Assembly (NCBI GenBank): GCA_024278035.1
Contig: JAJRUA010000403.1
Coordinates: 1 to 13,232, forward strand
Direction: 5' to 3'
Source of the DNA: Planctomycetota bacterium
Lineage (GTDB): Bacteria > Planctomycetota > Planctomycetia > Pirellulales > Lacipirellulaceae
Length of the DNA: 13,232 bases
Under the pieces are notes generated by a model. The model had not been told where the DNA came from and ran no database searches. It saw only the letters and a list, made by a program, of their open reading frames with translations. Positions within the stretch are counted from its first letter, which is position 1; each line of letters starts with the position of its first letter. Below, piece by piece: positions 1 to 7,153 of this stretch. Made by a program: the position numbers and the translations under genes.

Positions 1-1
1 C

Positions 2-427
2 GTTTCAGAAATTTCGCGCTGGCTGGCAATGCACCCCTCCGGTGTGTGGGTCTGCCTCGATAACGCGAGAATAAAAGCAGACGTACCGCTGGTCGGACGA
101 CTGCACTTGGCTCCTGGCGTCCGTTGGCAGCAACTCGGTCCGCAGCAATTGTTGCTGACCAAGAATGCCACACAACGTTGGCTAACGGTAACTCCTGGGA
201 CCGAACTAGGAGAAGCCCAAGGTTGGTATTGTGACCGCTTTGGGCACCGGGTTAGGACCCAAGTGATTACCTACCGTCCCCGAAATGCTCATCCCAACCA
301 ATGCACTTTCGGCTGGTCGCTCGCCCCTCATGGAGAAACGGCGGTTACCATTGACGATGCGACCGGTCAGGCACAGATAACAATCGCTGCTGGCTGTCAG
401 CCGGTGGAGTGGCAATTTCCCCCATGA
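2..427 (+). CDS. Heparinase II/III-like protein, C-terminal end (5' truncated by window)
   Basis: The frame is open from the first bases of the window, so this is the last ~141 codons of a larger gene. The first ATG, at 29, need not be a start. The stretch is rich in predicted beta strand. It contains the segment GWYCDRFGHRVRTQVITYR, which resembles the GW-x-S-P-x-YG-x(n)-hydrophobic pattern near the end of the C-terminal beta-sandwich of heparinase II/III-like lyases. Those enzymes cleave uronic-acid-containing polysaccharides by beta-elimination and are often encoded in exopolysaccharide loci, which fits the kinase and O-antigen ligase genes downstream. No catalytic residues are visible, because they would lie in the missing alpha/alpha-toroid part. 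The stop TGA (425-427) overlaps an ATG at 424. The family call comes from motif resemblance and context; that the stretch is coding is safer than the name. Confidence 0.55.
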   Translation, partial: VSEISRWLAMHPSGVWVCLDNARIKADVPLVGRLHLAPGVRWQQLGPQQLLLTKNATQRWLTVTPGTELGEAQGWYCDRFGHRVRTQVITYRPRNAHPNQCTFGWSLAPHGETAVTIDDATGQAQITIAAGCQPVEWQFPP

Positions 428-618
428 AAATGCCCCTGAAAATGCCCCTGAAAATCGCCGATCCTACGAGCGTCTTGGGCCTCGCTGGCTCCACAGGCGG
501 TACTGTCCTCCTAATTCTCATCACTTACCCAACATTCGGCCGTTTTTTTGCGAATCAATTGAGCCGAAGACCGCTAGGCATTAGCATGGAAGGGGGTATG
601 GGCCGACATGGAACTTAA
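424..618 (+). CDS. Doubtful small ORF, 64 codons, overlapping the upstream stop
   Basis: An ATG at 424 overlaps the TGA of the preceding gene as ATGA, a common arrangement for translational coupling. The frame then runs 64 codons. The product would have a basic N-terminus made from two tandem copies of a 12-base unit (aaaatgcccctg, about 427-450). A hydrophobic stretch around TVLLILITYPTFG could be a membrane segment, and an Arg-rich, Gly/Met-rich tail follows. I recognise no family, and no Shine-Dalgarno site is evident. It could be a small membrane protein, the decayed start of a lost gene, or chance. The ATGA overlap is the only positive argument. Confidence 0.2.
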   Translation: MKMPLKMPLKIADPTSVLGLAGSTGGTVLLILITYPTFGRFFANQLSRRPLGISMEGGMGRHGT

Positions 619-714
619 AGCCCTCTGAGTCGATTCCGTCTGCTACCACTCAGTCACCATCACTCAGTACTAGTCTCAATCTACCTCACTGAAATTCCCC
701 CTAGTTGAAAGCGC

Positions 715-2958
715 ATGGCCCTGCCCTTCGATCCACAAGCTCCCAACTACGCCCTTGCGAATCAGCCTGGCAGCCAGGTGGCCTACGCGCCTTCTGAGCA
801 AGAGGGCGAGGCAAGCGGCTCTAACCTGCTTGCCATCGCTTGGCGAAGCCGTTGGCTGATCTTGCTGTGTACCCTTCTTGGTTGTGCAGCAGCCTGGACC
901 TACTTGCAAAAAGTCGTTCCTCGTTACACTAGCGTGGCAAGAATCTATGTGGAACAATCGATCCCACGGTTGTTGGCAAGCGATCCCTCGGTGGGAGGTT
1001 TTTCAAATAATTATCTCTACACACAAGCTGAGTTGATTCGCTCTGCATCGGTGTTGGCAGCCGCTGCAGAGGCTCCCGAGAATGCCTCCTTAGGCACCTT
1101 CCGCAGCGTCGATAACCCGGTTGCTCTCCTTAGGAAAAAGTTGCGGGTATTCGTTGGCGATCGAGACGACATTATCAGCATCTCCATCGAGCTTGAGAAT
1201 GCTAACGACGCTGCTCAAATCATCAACTCGATTGTTGATGCCTACATTACAAAGTACGCAGAACGGAAACGAACTAGCGTTATTGATGTGCTGACCATCC
1301 TTCGCAACGAAAAGCAGCGGCGCGATGAAGAGCTAGAGCAACGTCGCCTCAAGCTGGAAAAGTTTCGTAGAAGCCATCTCGCCTTGGCCGTACAGTCCGG
1401 TGAAGACAACGTCGTAACACAACTCTTTTCCGTACTCTCTTCTGAGTTGAACACGACTCATATTGATCTCCTGGAAGCAAAAACTCGATTTAAGCAAGCC
1501 AGTCGAATGCTTGAAAACCCCGACCAATTGCCCTTCTTGGTGGAATTGGCCCTTTCGGGGCACAATGCTCTACGAGGTGCGGAGTTAGAGAGTCAGGTAC
1601 GACAAGTCGAACAAAACTTGATCGCTCAGCGTTCCAAGTGGGGAGAAGGCTACCCGGCTGTTAAGCTTCTCCAGGAGTCGCTCAAGGAGTTGAAAGCGCG
1701 GCATGAAAAGCAGCAGGAATCCGTTGTAACCGCATATATCGATACGCTCCGGCAAAACTATGAATTGTTAGTACAACGCCGGAGCGAATTACAACAGGCT
1801 TATGACAAGCAGTTTCAACTCGCAACTGAAGTCAGTGTTCAAGCCAATGAATTGGAGTCGCTTAAAGAGGCGTACAACCGAACCGCCCATCTTTGCGATA
1901 TCTTAGACGATCGGATCAAGGAAGTGAATCTGTCCGAAGAGGTCGGAGCCATGAACGTCCATATCATGGACGTAGCCGCTCCCGGATCGCTATCGTATCC
2001 CCTCCCGGCTAAAATGCTCGCGATGGGGACCTTGCTCGGCGGCTTACTCGGGTTCGGCTTTGCATGGCTACGCGATCTTCTTGATCATCGCCTCAAGTCG
2101 ATGGACGAAATCGCTTCGGCCCTTCAGTTACCAGTGATTGGGGTCGTGCCCTTGATGGCTGGATCGCGAAGTCGAACCGAAGGAGGGCGAGTGGTCGCCT
2201 TACAGCCACGGTCGATGCCTGCCGAGGCGATTAGTACTTTACGCACCTCGCTCCATTTTGGCGTCGCCGGCCCTGCCTCCAAAGTCTTTGTCGTTACGTC
2301 TCCTGCTCCGGGCGATGGTAAGTCCACCGTTGCTAGTAACTTGGCAATCGCCATGGCAGAGGCCGACCAACGCGTTCTGCTAATTGACGCTGATATGCGG
2401 AAGCCTAGTCAACACGAAATTTTTGGCATTGAAACCGATTATGGGTTCTCGGCATTGCTGTCAGGTGTTCTGTCGATAGAAGAAGCAGTGGTTCCGTCTG
2501 GCACAAAGTCTCTCGATATCCTTCCCTGTGGCAAGCGTCCTCCCAACCCTGTGGAACTCCTAAACAACGGAGTCTTCCCGGAAACCCTCAAACAACTCTT
2601 GTCGCAATACGACCGTATCATCATTGATTCGCCTCCCGTAATGCCGGTTGCCGATGTACGGCTCATAGCAGCGATGGCAGATTGCACGATTTTGGTGCTG
2701 CGAGCGGAAAGATCGACTCGCCGAATGAGTGTCGCAGCCCGCGACGAGTTGCTCAATGTTGGTGCTCAACGACTAGGGATCATCGTGAATGCGGCTCCTG
2801 CTCGCCGTGGGGGTTCTCACTCGGGATACGGTTATGGATACGGTGCCTATGGGCAAACCACTTTTGGTTATGGAGAAGAAGACTCCGAAAAATTAGGGCA
2901 ACGGCAGCACAAGGTAACATCCGAAACGGCAAGCGGCGAAATGGTCTCTACGCCTTAA
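715..2958 (+). CDS. Polysaccharide-export tyrosine autokinase (Wzc/GumC-type BY-kinase)
   Basis: This 747-aa inner-membrane protein pairs a polysaccharide co-polymerase with a bacterial tyrosine kinase. Its likely role is control of exopolysaccharide chain length and export through cycles of autophosphorylation. Domains in order: cytoplasmic N-terminus; first membrane helix about 47-66 (WLILLCTLLGCAAAW); Wzz-type periplasmic domain; long coiled-coil region about 190-400, including a GNVR-like segment EGYPAVKLLQESLKEL at 311-326; second membrane helix about 433-452; then a cytoplasmic P-loop kinase. Walker A is SPAPGDGKST (529-538), Walker A' is VLLIDADMRKP (554-564) and Walker B is IIIDSPP (635-641). 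A tail with five tyrosines (705, 707, 709, 712, 719) in a Gly/Tyr run is the expected phosphorylation cluster. The kinase oligomerisation motif EX2RX2R is degenerate here: E504, then S507 where the first Arg should be, then R510. The ATG at 715 has no obvious Shine-Dalgarno site. Length and domain order are normal for the family. Confidence 0.95.
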   Translation: MALPFDPQAPNYALANQPGSQVAYAPSEQEGEASGSNLLAIAWRSRWLILLCTLLGCAAAWTYLQKVVPRYTSVARIYVEQSIPRLLASDPSVGGFSNNYLYTQAELIRSASVLAAAAEAPENASLGTFRSVDNPVALLRKKLRVFVGDRDDIISISIELENANDAAQIINSIVDAYITKYAERKRTSVIDVLTILRNEKQRRDEELEQRRLKLEKFRRSHLALAVQSGEDNVVTQLFSVLSSELNTTHIDLLEAKTRFKQASRMLENPDQLPFLVELALSGHNALRGAELESQVRQVEQNLIAQRSKWGEGYPAVKLLQESLKELKARHEKQQESVVTAYIDTLRQNYELLVQRRSELQQAYDKQFQLATEVSVQANELESLKEAYNRTAHLCDILDDRIKEVNLSEEVGAMNVHIMDVAAPGSLSYPLPAKMLAMGTLLGGLLGFGFAWLRDLLDHRLKSMDEIASALQLPVIGVVPLMAGSRSRTEGGRVVALQPRSMPAEAISTLRTSLHFGVAGPASKVFVVTSPAPGDGKSTVASNLAIAMAEADQRVLLIDADMRKPSQHEIFGIETDYGFSALLSGVLSIEEAVVPSGTKSLDILPCGKRPPNPVELLNNGVFPETLKQLLSQYDRIIIDSPPVMPVADVRLIAAMADCTILVLRAERSTRRMSVAARDELLNVGAQRLGIIVNAAPARRGGSHSGYGYGYGAYGQTTFGYGEEDSEKLGQRQHKVTSETASGEMVSTP

Positions 2959-3109
2959 GTAATCAACAGGATGAATAGGTGAGTTTGGCGAGCCAGGCAA
3001 ACCGGCCTTCGATGGAGTAGGGGCAGCAAGGCGGATAGCTGCCGCACTCGAACCGACCGAAGCAGATCCTCCGTGACGAGAATATCCTATCCCGACATGG
3101 AGCCAATCG

Positions 3110-4852
3110 GTGCCAGCTAATCAAATAAGAGAAGACGTTCATGGCAACGATCGGCTGGCTCTTGCCACGATTGCTATTGTGCTTGCAACGATCGTCTTCG
3201 CCGCAGCCGCCTATGGGGCTGTTGGGCCATGGAGCGAGATGCCTCTTATCCTTAGTGGCGTGCTTTTAACGGGGCTAACGGTCGCTCAAATTTGGCATCG
3301 TGATATCCGACGGATGCTTGTTCCGCTTACTCTCCTGGCCCTCTTCGGATGGATGGTCTCCTTTTCGTTGCTCCCCTTGCCGGGAAAGCTCGTTGAGTTA
3401 CTTTCACCCCAACGATTCCAGACGGCTTCTGAATTTCTTGACGAAGTACCACAGCAACTCACTCTGACTTACTATCCAATTGCGACCAAGCACGGTCTTA
3501 AGCTGTTCCTGGTAGGAACTGCTGTGTTCGCTGCCATTGCGACCAGCCTCACGCGTCGCCAGCATGTCGAATGGTTGCTGCTCGGGATGGTTGGATTGGG
3601 CATGGCCGAGGCATTGCTTGCCATCGCACAAACGGCTACCAATGCCCGGGGAGTCTATTGGTCCGACTTTGCTTTCGGTGCTGCAAGGTCAGGCAGCTTC
3701 ATCAATTACAGTCACTTCTCGCAATTCCTCAATCTAACCATGGGGGCTGGGCTAGGACTATTGTTAGTCCGTCTTAGCAAACAGAAGAAGGCCCAAACTT
3801 GGGGGCACGATGGTTGGGGGACGCTTTTTCGTCAGCAAGGATGGCTACTAACGGGACTTGCCCTGATTGCCGTTGCCATTGCCTCTTCGATGAGCCGTAA
3901 CGGTGCAATTGCGATGATGATAGCAGGGGCTTTGGTTGCCCTCTTGCTGGGCCACCGACAAGACCTAGGATGGCGAGTTTGGTTGTTAATAGCTCTCCCG
4001 CCGCTTGTGTTTGGTGGGTTGGTGCTGGTCGGCTTCGATGCGTTTTACGACCGTCTGGCGACGCTGGAGGATAAGGCTCCGTTCGCCGAGCGTTGGGAGC
4101 TGAGCAGGGCGACCCTGCAGGTTGCCTTCGAGCACCCCCTCTTTGGCACCGGGCTCGACACGCATGCCTACGTCTTTCCTGCTTACGACCCAACCGGCTC
4201 TACCGCGCTGGCCGAACAGGCAGACAATGATTACGCCCAGCTTGCGGAAGAGACGGGGCTCCTAGGCGTTGCGATTGTTATTGCCTTTCTAGGAACTCTA
4301 GTGATGGCGGTTGGGCGTCGTTTAGCAAACGGGCCGATCTCGATAGGCTACGCCTTGTATGGCGTCGCTTATGGACTCCTAGCGGTTGGAGTGCAAAGCC
4401 TGACCGACTTTGGTCAACGAATTCCAGCCGTTTTTTGTGTTTCTGCGGCCATGTGCGGAATCGCCGTTGCAATCACCGCCAATATAAATCACCAAGCCCC
4501 CAACCCTTGCCACCCCCCCAAGCAAGGGCCACATCCGTCGGCCCTGAGGTGGCTAGCGATTTTGTTAGCCGTTTTTGCAGTTCCAATTTGGGGTTGGGCG
4601 GCCAGCGAAACCCTCCGCGATTTCCGTGCCGAAAGATGGTGGGCCCTTGCCTACACATCCGAACAAAAAATCCAAAGCTTGGGCCCCGACGCCAAGACGC
4701 AAGACTACATTGACCTAGTTGCCGCCGCAGAGGTGGCCGCAAAAACCCGCCCCGACAATGTCGAGTACGCTTTTTGGCTTAACGCTTATCGCTGGCAATT
4801 GCTCTTGAAAGGTTATGAGGGGGACTGGCAATCGATCGCTGCTTCCTCCTAA
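3110..4852 (+). CDS. O-antigen ligase/Wzy-type polymerase, ends at an in-frame TAA
   Basis: A 580-aa polytopic membrane protein of the O-antigen ligase (Wzy_C-type) superfamily, probably joining exopolysaccharide repeat units at the periplasmic face. Hydrophobic helices run from about residue 17 to 458, and another lies near 481-497. The family region includes FINYSHFSQFLNL (197-209), an arginine-bearing loop around ERWELSRATLQVAFEHPLFGTGLD (327-350) and the usual acidic/aromatic block DNDYAQLAEETGLLG (372-386). After the last helix the protein becomes soluble and TPR-like (about 505-575). The start is GTG at 3110, chosen because GGAG lies 7 bases upstream (3099-3102) and the in-frame stop TGA sits at 3074-3076. 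The frame stops at TAA 4850-4852, yet the same frame stays open for 273 more codons of TPR-like sequence up to 5674. This gene is therefore probably the first two thirds of an 853-residue ligase-TPR protein. Confidence 0.85.
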   Translation: MPANQIREDVHGNDRLALATIAIVLATIVFAAAAYGAVGPWSEMPLILSGVLLTGLTVAQIWHRDIRRMLVPLTLLALFGWMVSFSLLPLPGKLVELLSPQRFQTASEFLDEVPQQLTLTYYPIATKHGLKLFLVGTAVFAAIATSLTRRQHVEWLLLGMVGLGMAEALLAIAQTATNARGVYWSDFAFGAARSGSFINYSHFSQFLNLTMGAGLGLLLVRLSKQKKAQTWGHDGWGTLFRQQGWLLTGLALIAVAIASSMSRNGAIAMMIAGALVALLLGHRQDLGWRVWLLIALPPLVFGGLVLVGFDAFYDRLATLEDKAPFAERWELSRATLQVAFEHPLFGTGLDTHAYVFPAYDPTGSTALAEQADNDYAQLAEETGLLGVAIVIAFLGTLVMAVGRRLANGPISIGYALYGVAYGLLAVGVQSLTDFGQRIPAVFCVSAAMCGIAVAITANINHQAPNPCHPPKQGPHPSALRWLAILLAVFAVPIWGWAASETLRDFRAERWWALAYTSEQKIQSLGPDAKTQDYIDLVAAAEVAAKTRPDNVEYAFWLNAYRWQLLLKGYEGDWQSIAASS

Positions 4853-4862
4853 GGAGGCAAGC
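4841..4862 (+). other. Inverted repeat with the TAA stop in its loop and an embedded Shine-Dalgarno match
   Basis: CCTCC (4845-4849) and GGAGG (4853-4857) are perfect inverted copies separated only by TAA, the in-frame stop. GCTT (4841-4844) and AAGC (4859-4862) extend the stem across a single bulged C. The bases TAAGGAGG (4850-4857) also match the consensus ribosome-binding sequence almost completely. A rare-type in-frame CTG codon lies 4 bases further on (4862-4864). The site could serve reinitiation or readthrough, or it could simply be where a nonsense mutation fell. The structure is seen directly; any function is inference. Confidence 0.5.
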
Positions 4863-5674
4863 TGGCAAGGAAGATTGTCGATCAACTCTCGAAAGTAAGA
4901 CAGCTCTGCCCAACTTTTGGGCCTGCCTACACACTTGAAGGACAAATTCGGCTTCTAACGGGGGACCCCGAGGGCGCTCGCCTAGTACGTCGGGGGGGAC
5001 GACTTACGGCGCATAGCCCCCTGGCAATCCTCGCTGTCGCCGAGCTCGAAGCAGCCACAAAAGGGCATCACGAAGAGGCTCGACAGTTGCTCCAACGCGT
5101 CGTAGCTTTGGATAGCTCTTTTTACAAAGACGCTTGCCAAATCTTTGTTGAAACACTTGAGCGTCCCGATTGGGCTCACGAAATGGCAGCAGAAAATGTC
5201 AACCATCTTCTCTACCTAGCTAATTTTCTAAATCGGCACGAGCCGTATCAAGAACTGGCTGCCGAATTGTTAGCGGAAGCGGGGGCCCTGCGTGAAGAGA
5301 TGGTACAGCGGGGGGAAGCGTCGGCAAGTGACATGGCAGCAGTGGCAGCGCAACACGCCGCTGCCGGAGAGTTCGAGACAGCCGTCCTGCTCTTCCGAGA
5401 AGCATTGGCAACGAACTACGAACACATTGGCTGGAGATTGGCTTTGTCAGATACCCTAGTCAAACTGGAGCGTTACGAGGAAGCCTTTCGCGAAGCGCGG
5501 ACTTGCTTGAGAATTCGCCCCGGCAACGCCTCAGCAAAGCGGCGCATGGAGAAAATCAGTCTTTTAATCCCCGCGCCCGGAGCCTCGTTCCAGTTGCCAC
5601 CCTCGAAGGCAAGCTCCTTGAAAGCGACTTCTTTTGAAGCGATAGACGATCCTGCAATCATTGATTTACCCTAA
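4853..5674 (+). CDS. TPR-repeat region continuing the O-antigen ligase reading frame (start uncertain)
   Basis: These 273 codons lie in the same frame as the ligase gene and follow directly after its TAA, with no further interruption until TAA 5672-5674. The translation is helical with TPR-type spacing: around PLAILAVAELEAATKGHHEEARQ (codons 56-78 after the stop), then two more repeats near AAQHAAAGEFETAVLLFREAL and LSDTLVKLERYEEAFREA. A low-complexity Ser/Pro/Ala tail closes it. The TPR region appears to begin before the stop (ligase residues about 530-575), so the stop cuts a single domain. No ATG, GTG or TTG occurs in frame until TTG at 5087. A separate protein would therefore need a CTG (4862) or ATT (4874) start, or would lose about 78 codons. 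Possibilities are a nonsense-mutated gene, a sequencing error, stop readthrough, or reinitiation at the strong Shine-Dalgarno. Ligase-TPR fusions are known in this family. TPRs would bind other proteins of the export machinery. Confidence 0.65.
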   Translation, partial: GGKLARKIVDQLSKVRQLCPTFGPAYTLEGQIRLLTGDPEGARLVRRGGRLTAHSPLAILAVAELEAATKGHHEEARQLLQRVVALDSSFYKDACQIFVETLERPDWAHEMAAENVNHLLYLANFLNRHEPYQELAAELLAEAGALREEMVQRGEASASDMAAVAAQHAAAGEFETAVLLFREALATNYEHIGWRLALSDTLVKLERYEEAFREARTCLRIRPGNASAKRRMEKISLLIPAPGASFQLPPSKASSLKATSFEAIDDPAIIDLP

Positions 5675-5777
5675 CAGTCCAGTGGTGGGCTACCGCTCGG
5701 GAGACGAATGAAGGGCAAAAAAGTTGGATATGGGTGGGCTTTGGTAGAAGTTCTCCTGAAGGCCCCATGCTTGGCAA

Positions 5778-5806
5778 TTGACCTGCTGCCCCAATCCGTT
5801 TATTCT
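5778..5806 (+). promoter_or_regulatory. Candidate sigma70-type promoter for tRNA-Val
   Basis: TTGACC (5778-5783; 5 of 6 matches to TTGACA) and TATTCT (5801-5806; 4 of 6 to TATAAT) are separated by 17 bases. This would start transcription roughly 25 bases before the tRNA. Good -35 match, ideal spacing and position support it. It rests on pattern matching only. Confidence 0.5.
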
Positions 5807-5837
5807 CTTGGGCAGTGGCAACCGTTTGTCACTTGTC

Positions 5838-5913
<76 letters not shown>

Positions 5914-5943
5914 TTTCCTAGCTGCCTTTGGTGGCAATTCTCT

Positions 5944-5990
5944 GGGGCAGGGGACGACCCGGCTCTCACAGGGCATGCCCTCCCCTTTTT
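5944..5990 (+). terminator. Candidate intrinsic terminator downstream of tRNA-Val
   Basis: GGGG (5944-5947) and AGGG (5949-5952) can pair with CCCC (5982-5985) and CCCT (5978-5981), leaving one bulged C. This gives an 8-pair GC-rich stem followed directly by TTTTT (5986-5990). The loop is long (25 bases) and holds a second possible pairing, because AGGGCATGCCCT (5970-5981) is itself a palindrome. The position, 33 bases past the tRNA, fits termination of its transcript. Confidence 0.4.
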
Positions 5991-6151
5991 CGGGGCTTTA
6001 TTCTGGGCTTGCTACAGGGCTTAATGCTGTAGGCGCTAGCAACTTTACTTTCCGCGTCTAAATCCACCGGTTAAGTCCGGCCTTCCGTTGGTCGGCCTGC
6101 CGCTTGGCTTGCGCAGGCCTCAATTGCCTTGCCCCCGCTTGAGTCTTTCTT

Positions 6152-7153
6152 ATGAAAATCCTTGTTACCGGTGGTGCCGGGTACGTTGGTTCCCATGCTG
6201 TTAAGCGATTGATCGCTGCGGGGCATGAGGTTTGGGTGATCGATAACCTTGTTTATGGCCATCGGGCTGCGGTTGATGGAGACCGTTTGATTGAAGGCGA
6301 TCTGATCGATCGCCCGCTTGTTGAACGGCTGCTTGCTGAGAAAGAAATTGAAGCGGTTATGCATTTTGCCGCCTATGCCTTTGTGGGCGAGTCCGTCACC
6401 GATCCCGCAAAGTATTATCAGAACAATGTCGTCGGCACGCTCTCCTTGCTCGAAGCCATGCGTTCGCAAGAAGTGAAACGCTTGGTCTTCTCCAGCACCT
6501 GTGCGACCTACGGCGTGCCGCAAGAAGTGCCGATCCCCGAAGACCACCCTCAATCGCCGATCAATCCTTACGGCTTTACTAAGCTGGTGATTGAACATGC
6601 GATGGAAGATTATCGGCACGCTTACGGTCTGTCCTATGCCGCGCTACGGTACTTCAATGCATCGGGCGCTGCCCAAGAGGGGACGATTGGCGAAGACCAC
6701 ACGCCTGAAACGCACTTGATCCCGCTCGTGCTCGAGGTGGCGCTCGGCCAGCGTGAGCACATTACGATCTTCGGAACCGACTACCCCACGCCCGACGGTT
6801 CTTGCATTCGTGATTACATCCACGTGGACGATCTGGCCGATGCCCACATCGCTGCGATCGACCGCTTGGTGCCCTCGGAGGAGGGCAAAGGGATGGCCAT
6901 ACGCTGCAACCTGGGAACAGGAAACGGAGCAAGCGTTCGACAGGTCATTGCCGCGTGTGAGAAAGTAACCGGGAAACCGATCAAAACGATTGAAGGTGAT
7001 CGCCGCGAAGGGGATCCGCCCGAATTGGTAGCCAACCCGGCAGGTGCCGAGCGTCTGCTTGGCTGGCGTGCGAAGCATACCGATATCGAATCCGTCGTCG
7101 CCTCTGCTTGGCGCTGGCATGAGTCGCATCCGAATGGCTATCGCATGTTATGA
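6152..7153 (+). CDS. galE: UDP-glucose 4-epimerase
   Basis: A 333-aa extended short-chain dehydrogenase/reductase of typical GalE length. It interconverts UDP-glucose and UDP-galactose using bound NAD, supplying galactose donors for polysaccharide synthesis in the cytoplasm. The N-terminal Rossmann motif is TGGAGYVGS (6-14), followed by the acidic residue of VIDNL (D31), which binds the NAD ribose. The catalytic set is visible: the SSTCATYG segment (S114/S115/T116) and the YxxxK motif Y140-K144. Further family blocks are RYFNASGA (166-173) and CIRDYIHVDDLADAH (218-232). The ATG at 6152 places the nucleotide-binding motif at the normal distance from the start; no Shine-Dalgarno is evident. The last 16 bases, including the stop, overlap the 3' end of the convergent gene on the other strand. 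Related epimerases acting on UDP-GlcNAc or uronic acids share these motifs, so exact substrate choice is less certain than the fold. Confidence 0.93.
   Translation: MKILVTGGAGYVGSHAVKRLIAAGHEVWVIDNLVYGHRAAVDGDRLIEGDLIDRPLVERLLAEKEIEAVMHFAAYAFVGESVTDPAKYYQNNVVGTLSLLEAMRSQEVKRLVFSSTCATYGVPQEVPIPEDHPQSPINPYGFTKLVIEHAMEDYRHAYGLSYAALRYFNASGAAQEGTIGEDHTPETHLIPLVLEVALGQREHITIFGTDYPTPDGSCIRDYIHVDDLADAHIAAIDRLVPSEEGKGMAIRCNLGTGNGASVRQVIAACEKVTGKPIKTIEGDRREGDPPELVANPAGAERLLGWRAKHTDIESVVASAWRWHESHPNGYRML

Noticed and set aside
3022..3043. Hairpin GGCAGC/GCTGCC between the kinase and ligase genes
   Set aside because: The stem is only six pairs with a ten-base loop and no T tract, so it is not a convincing terminator or attenuator.
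6012..6032. Inverted repeat CTACAG/CTGTAG before galE
   Set aside because: Six pairs with a nine-base loop and no T run. It could be chance, and no operator or riboswitch pattern was recognised.
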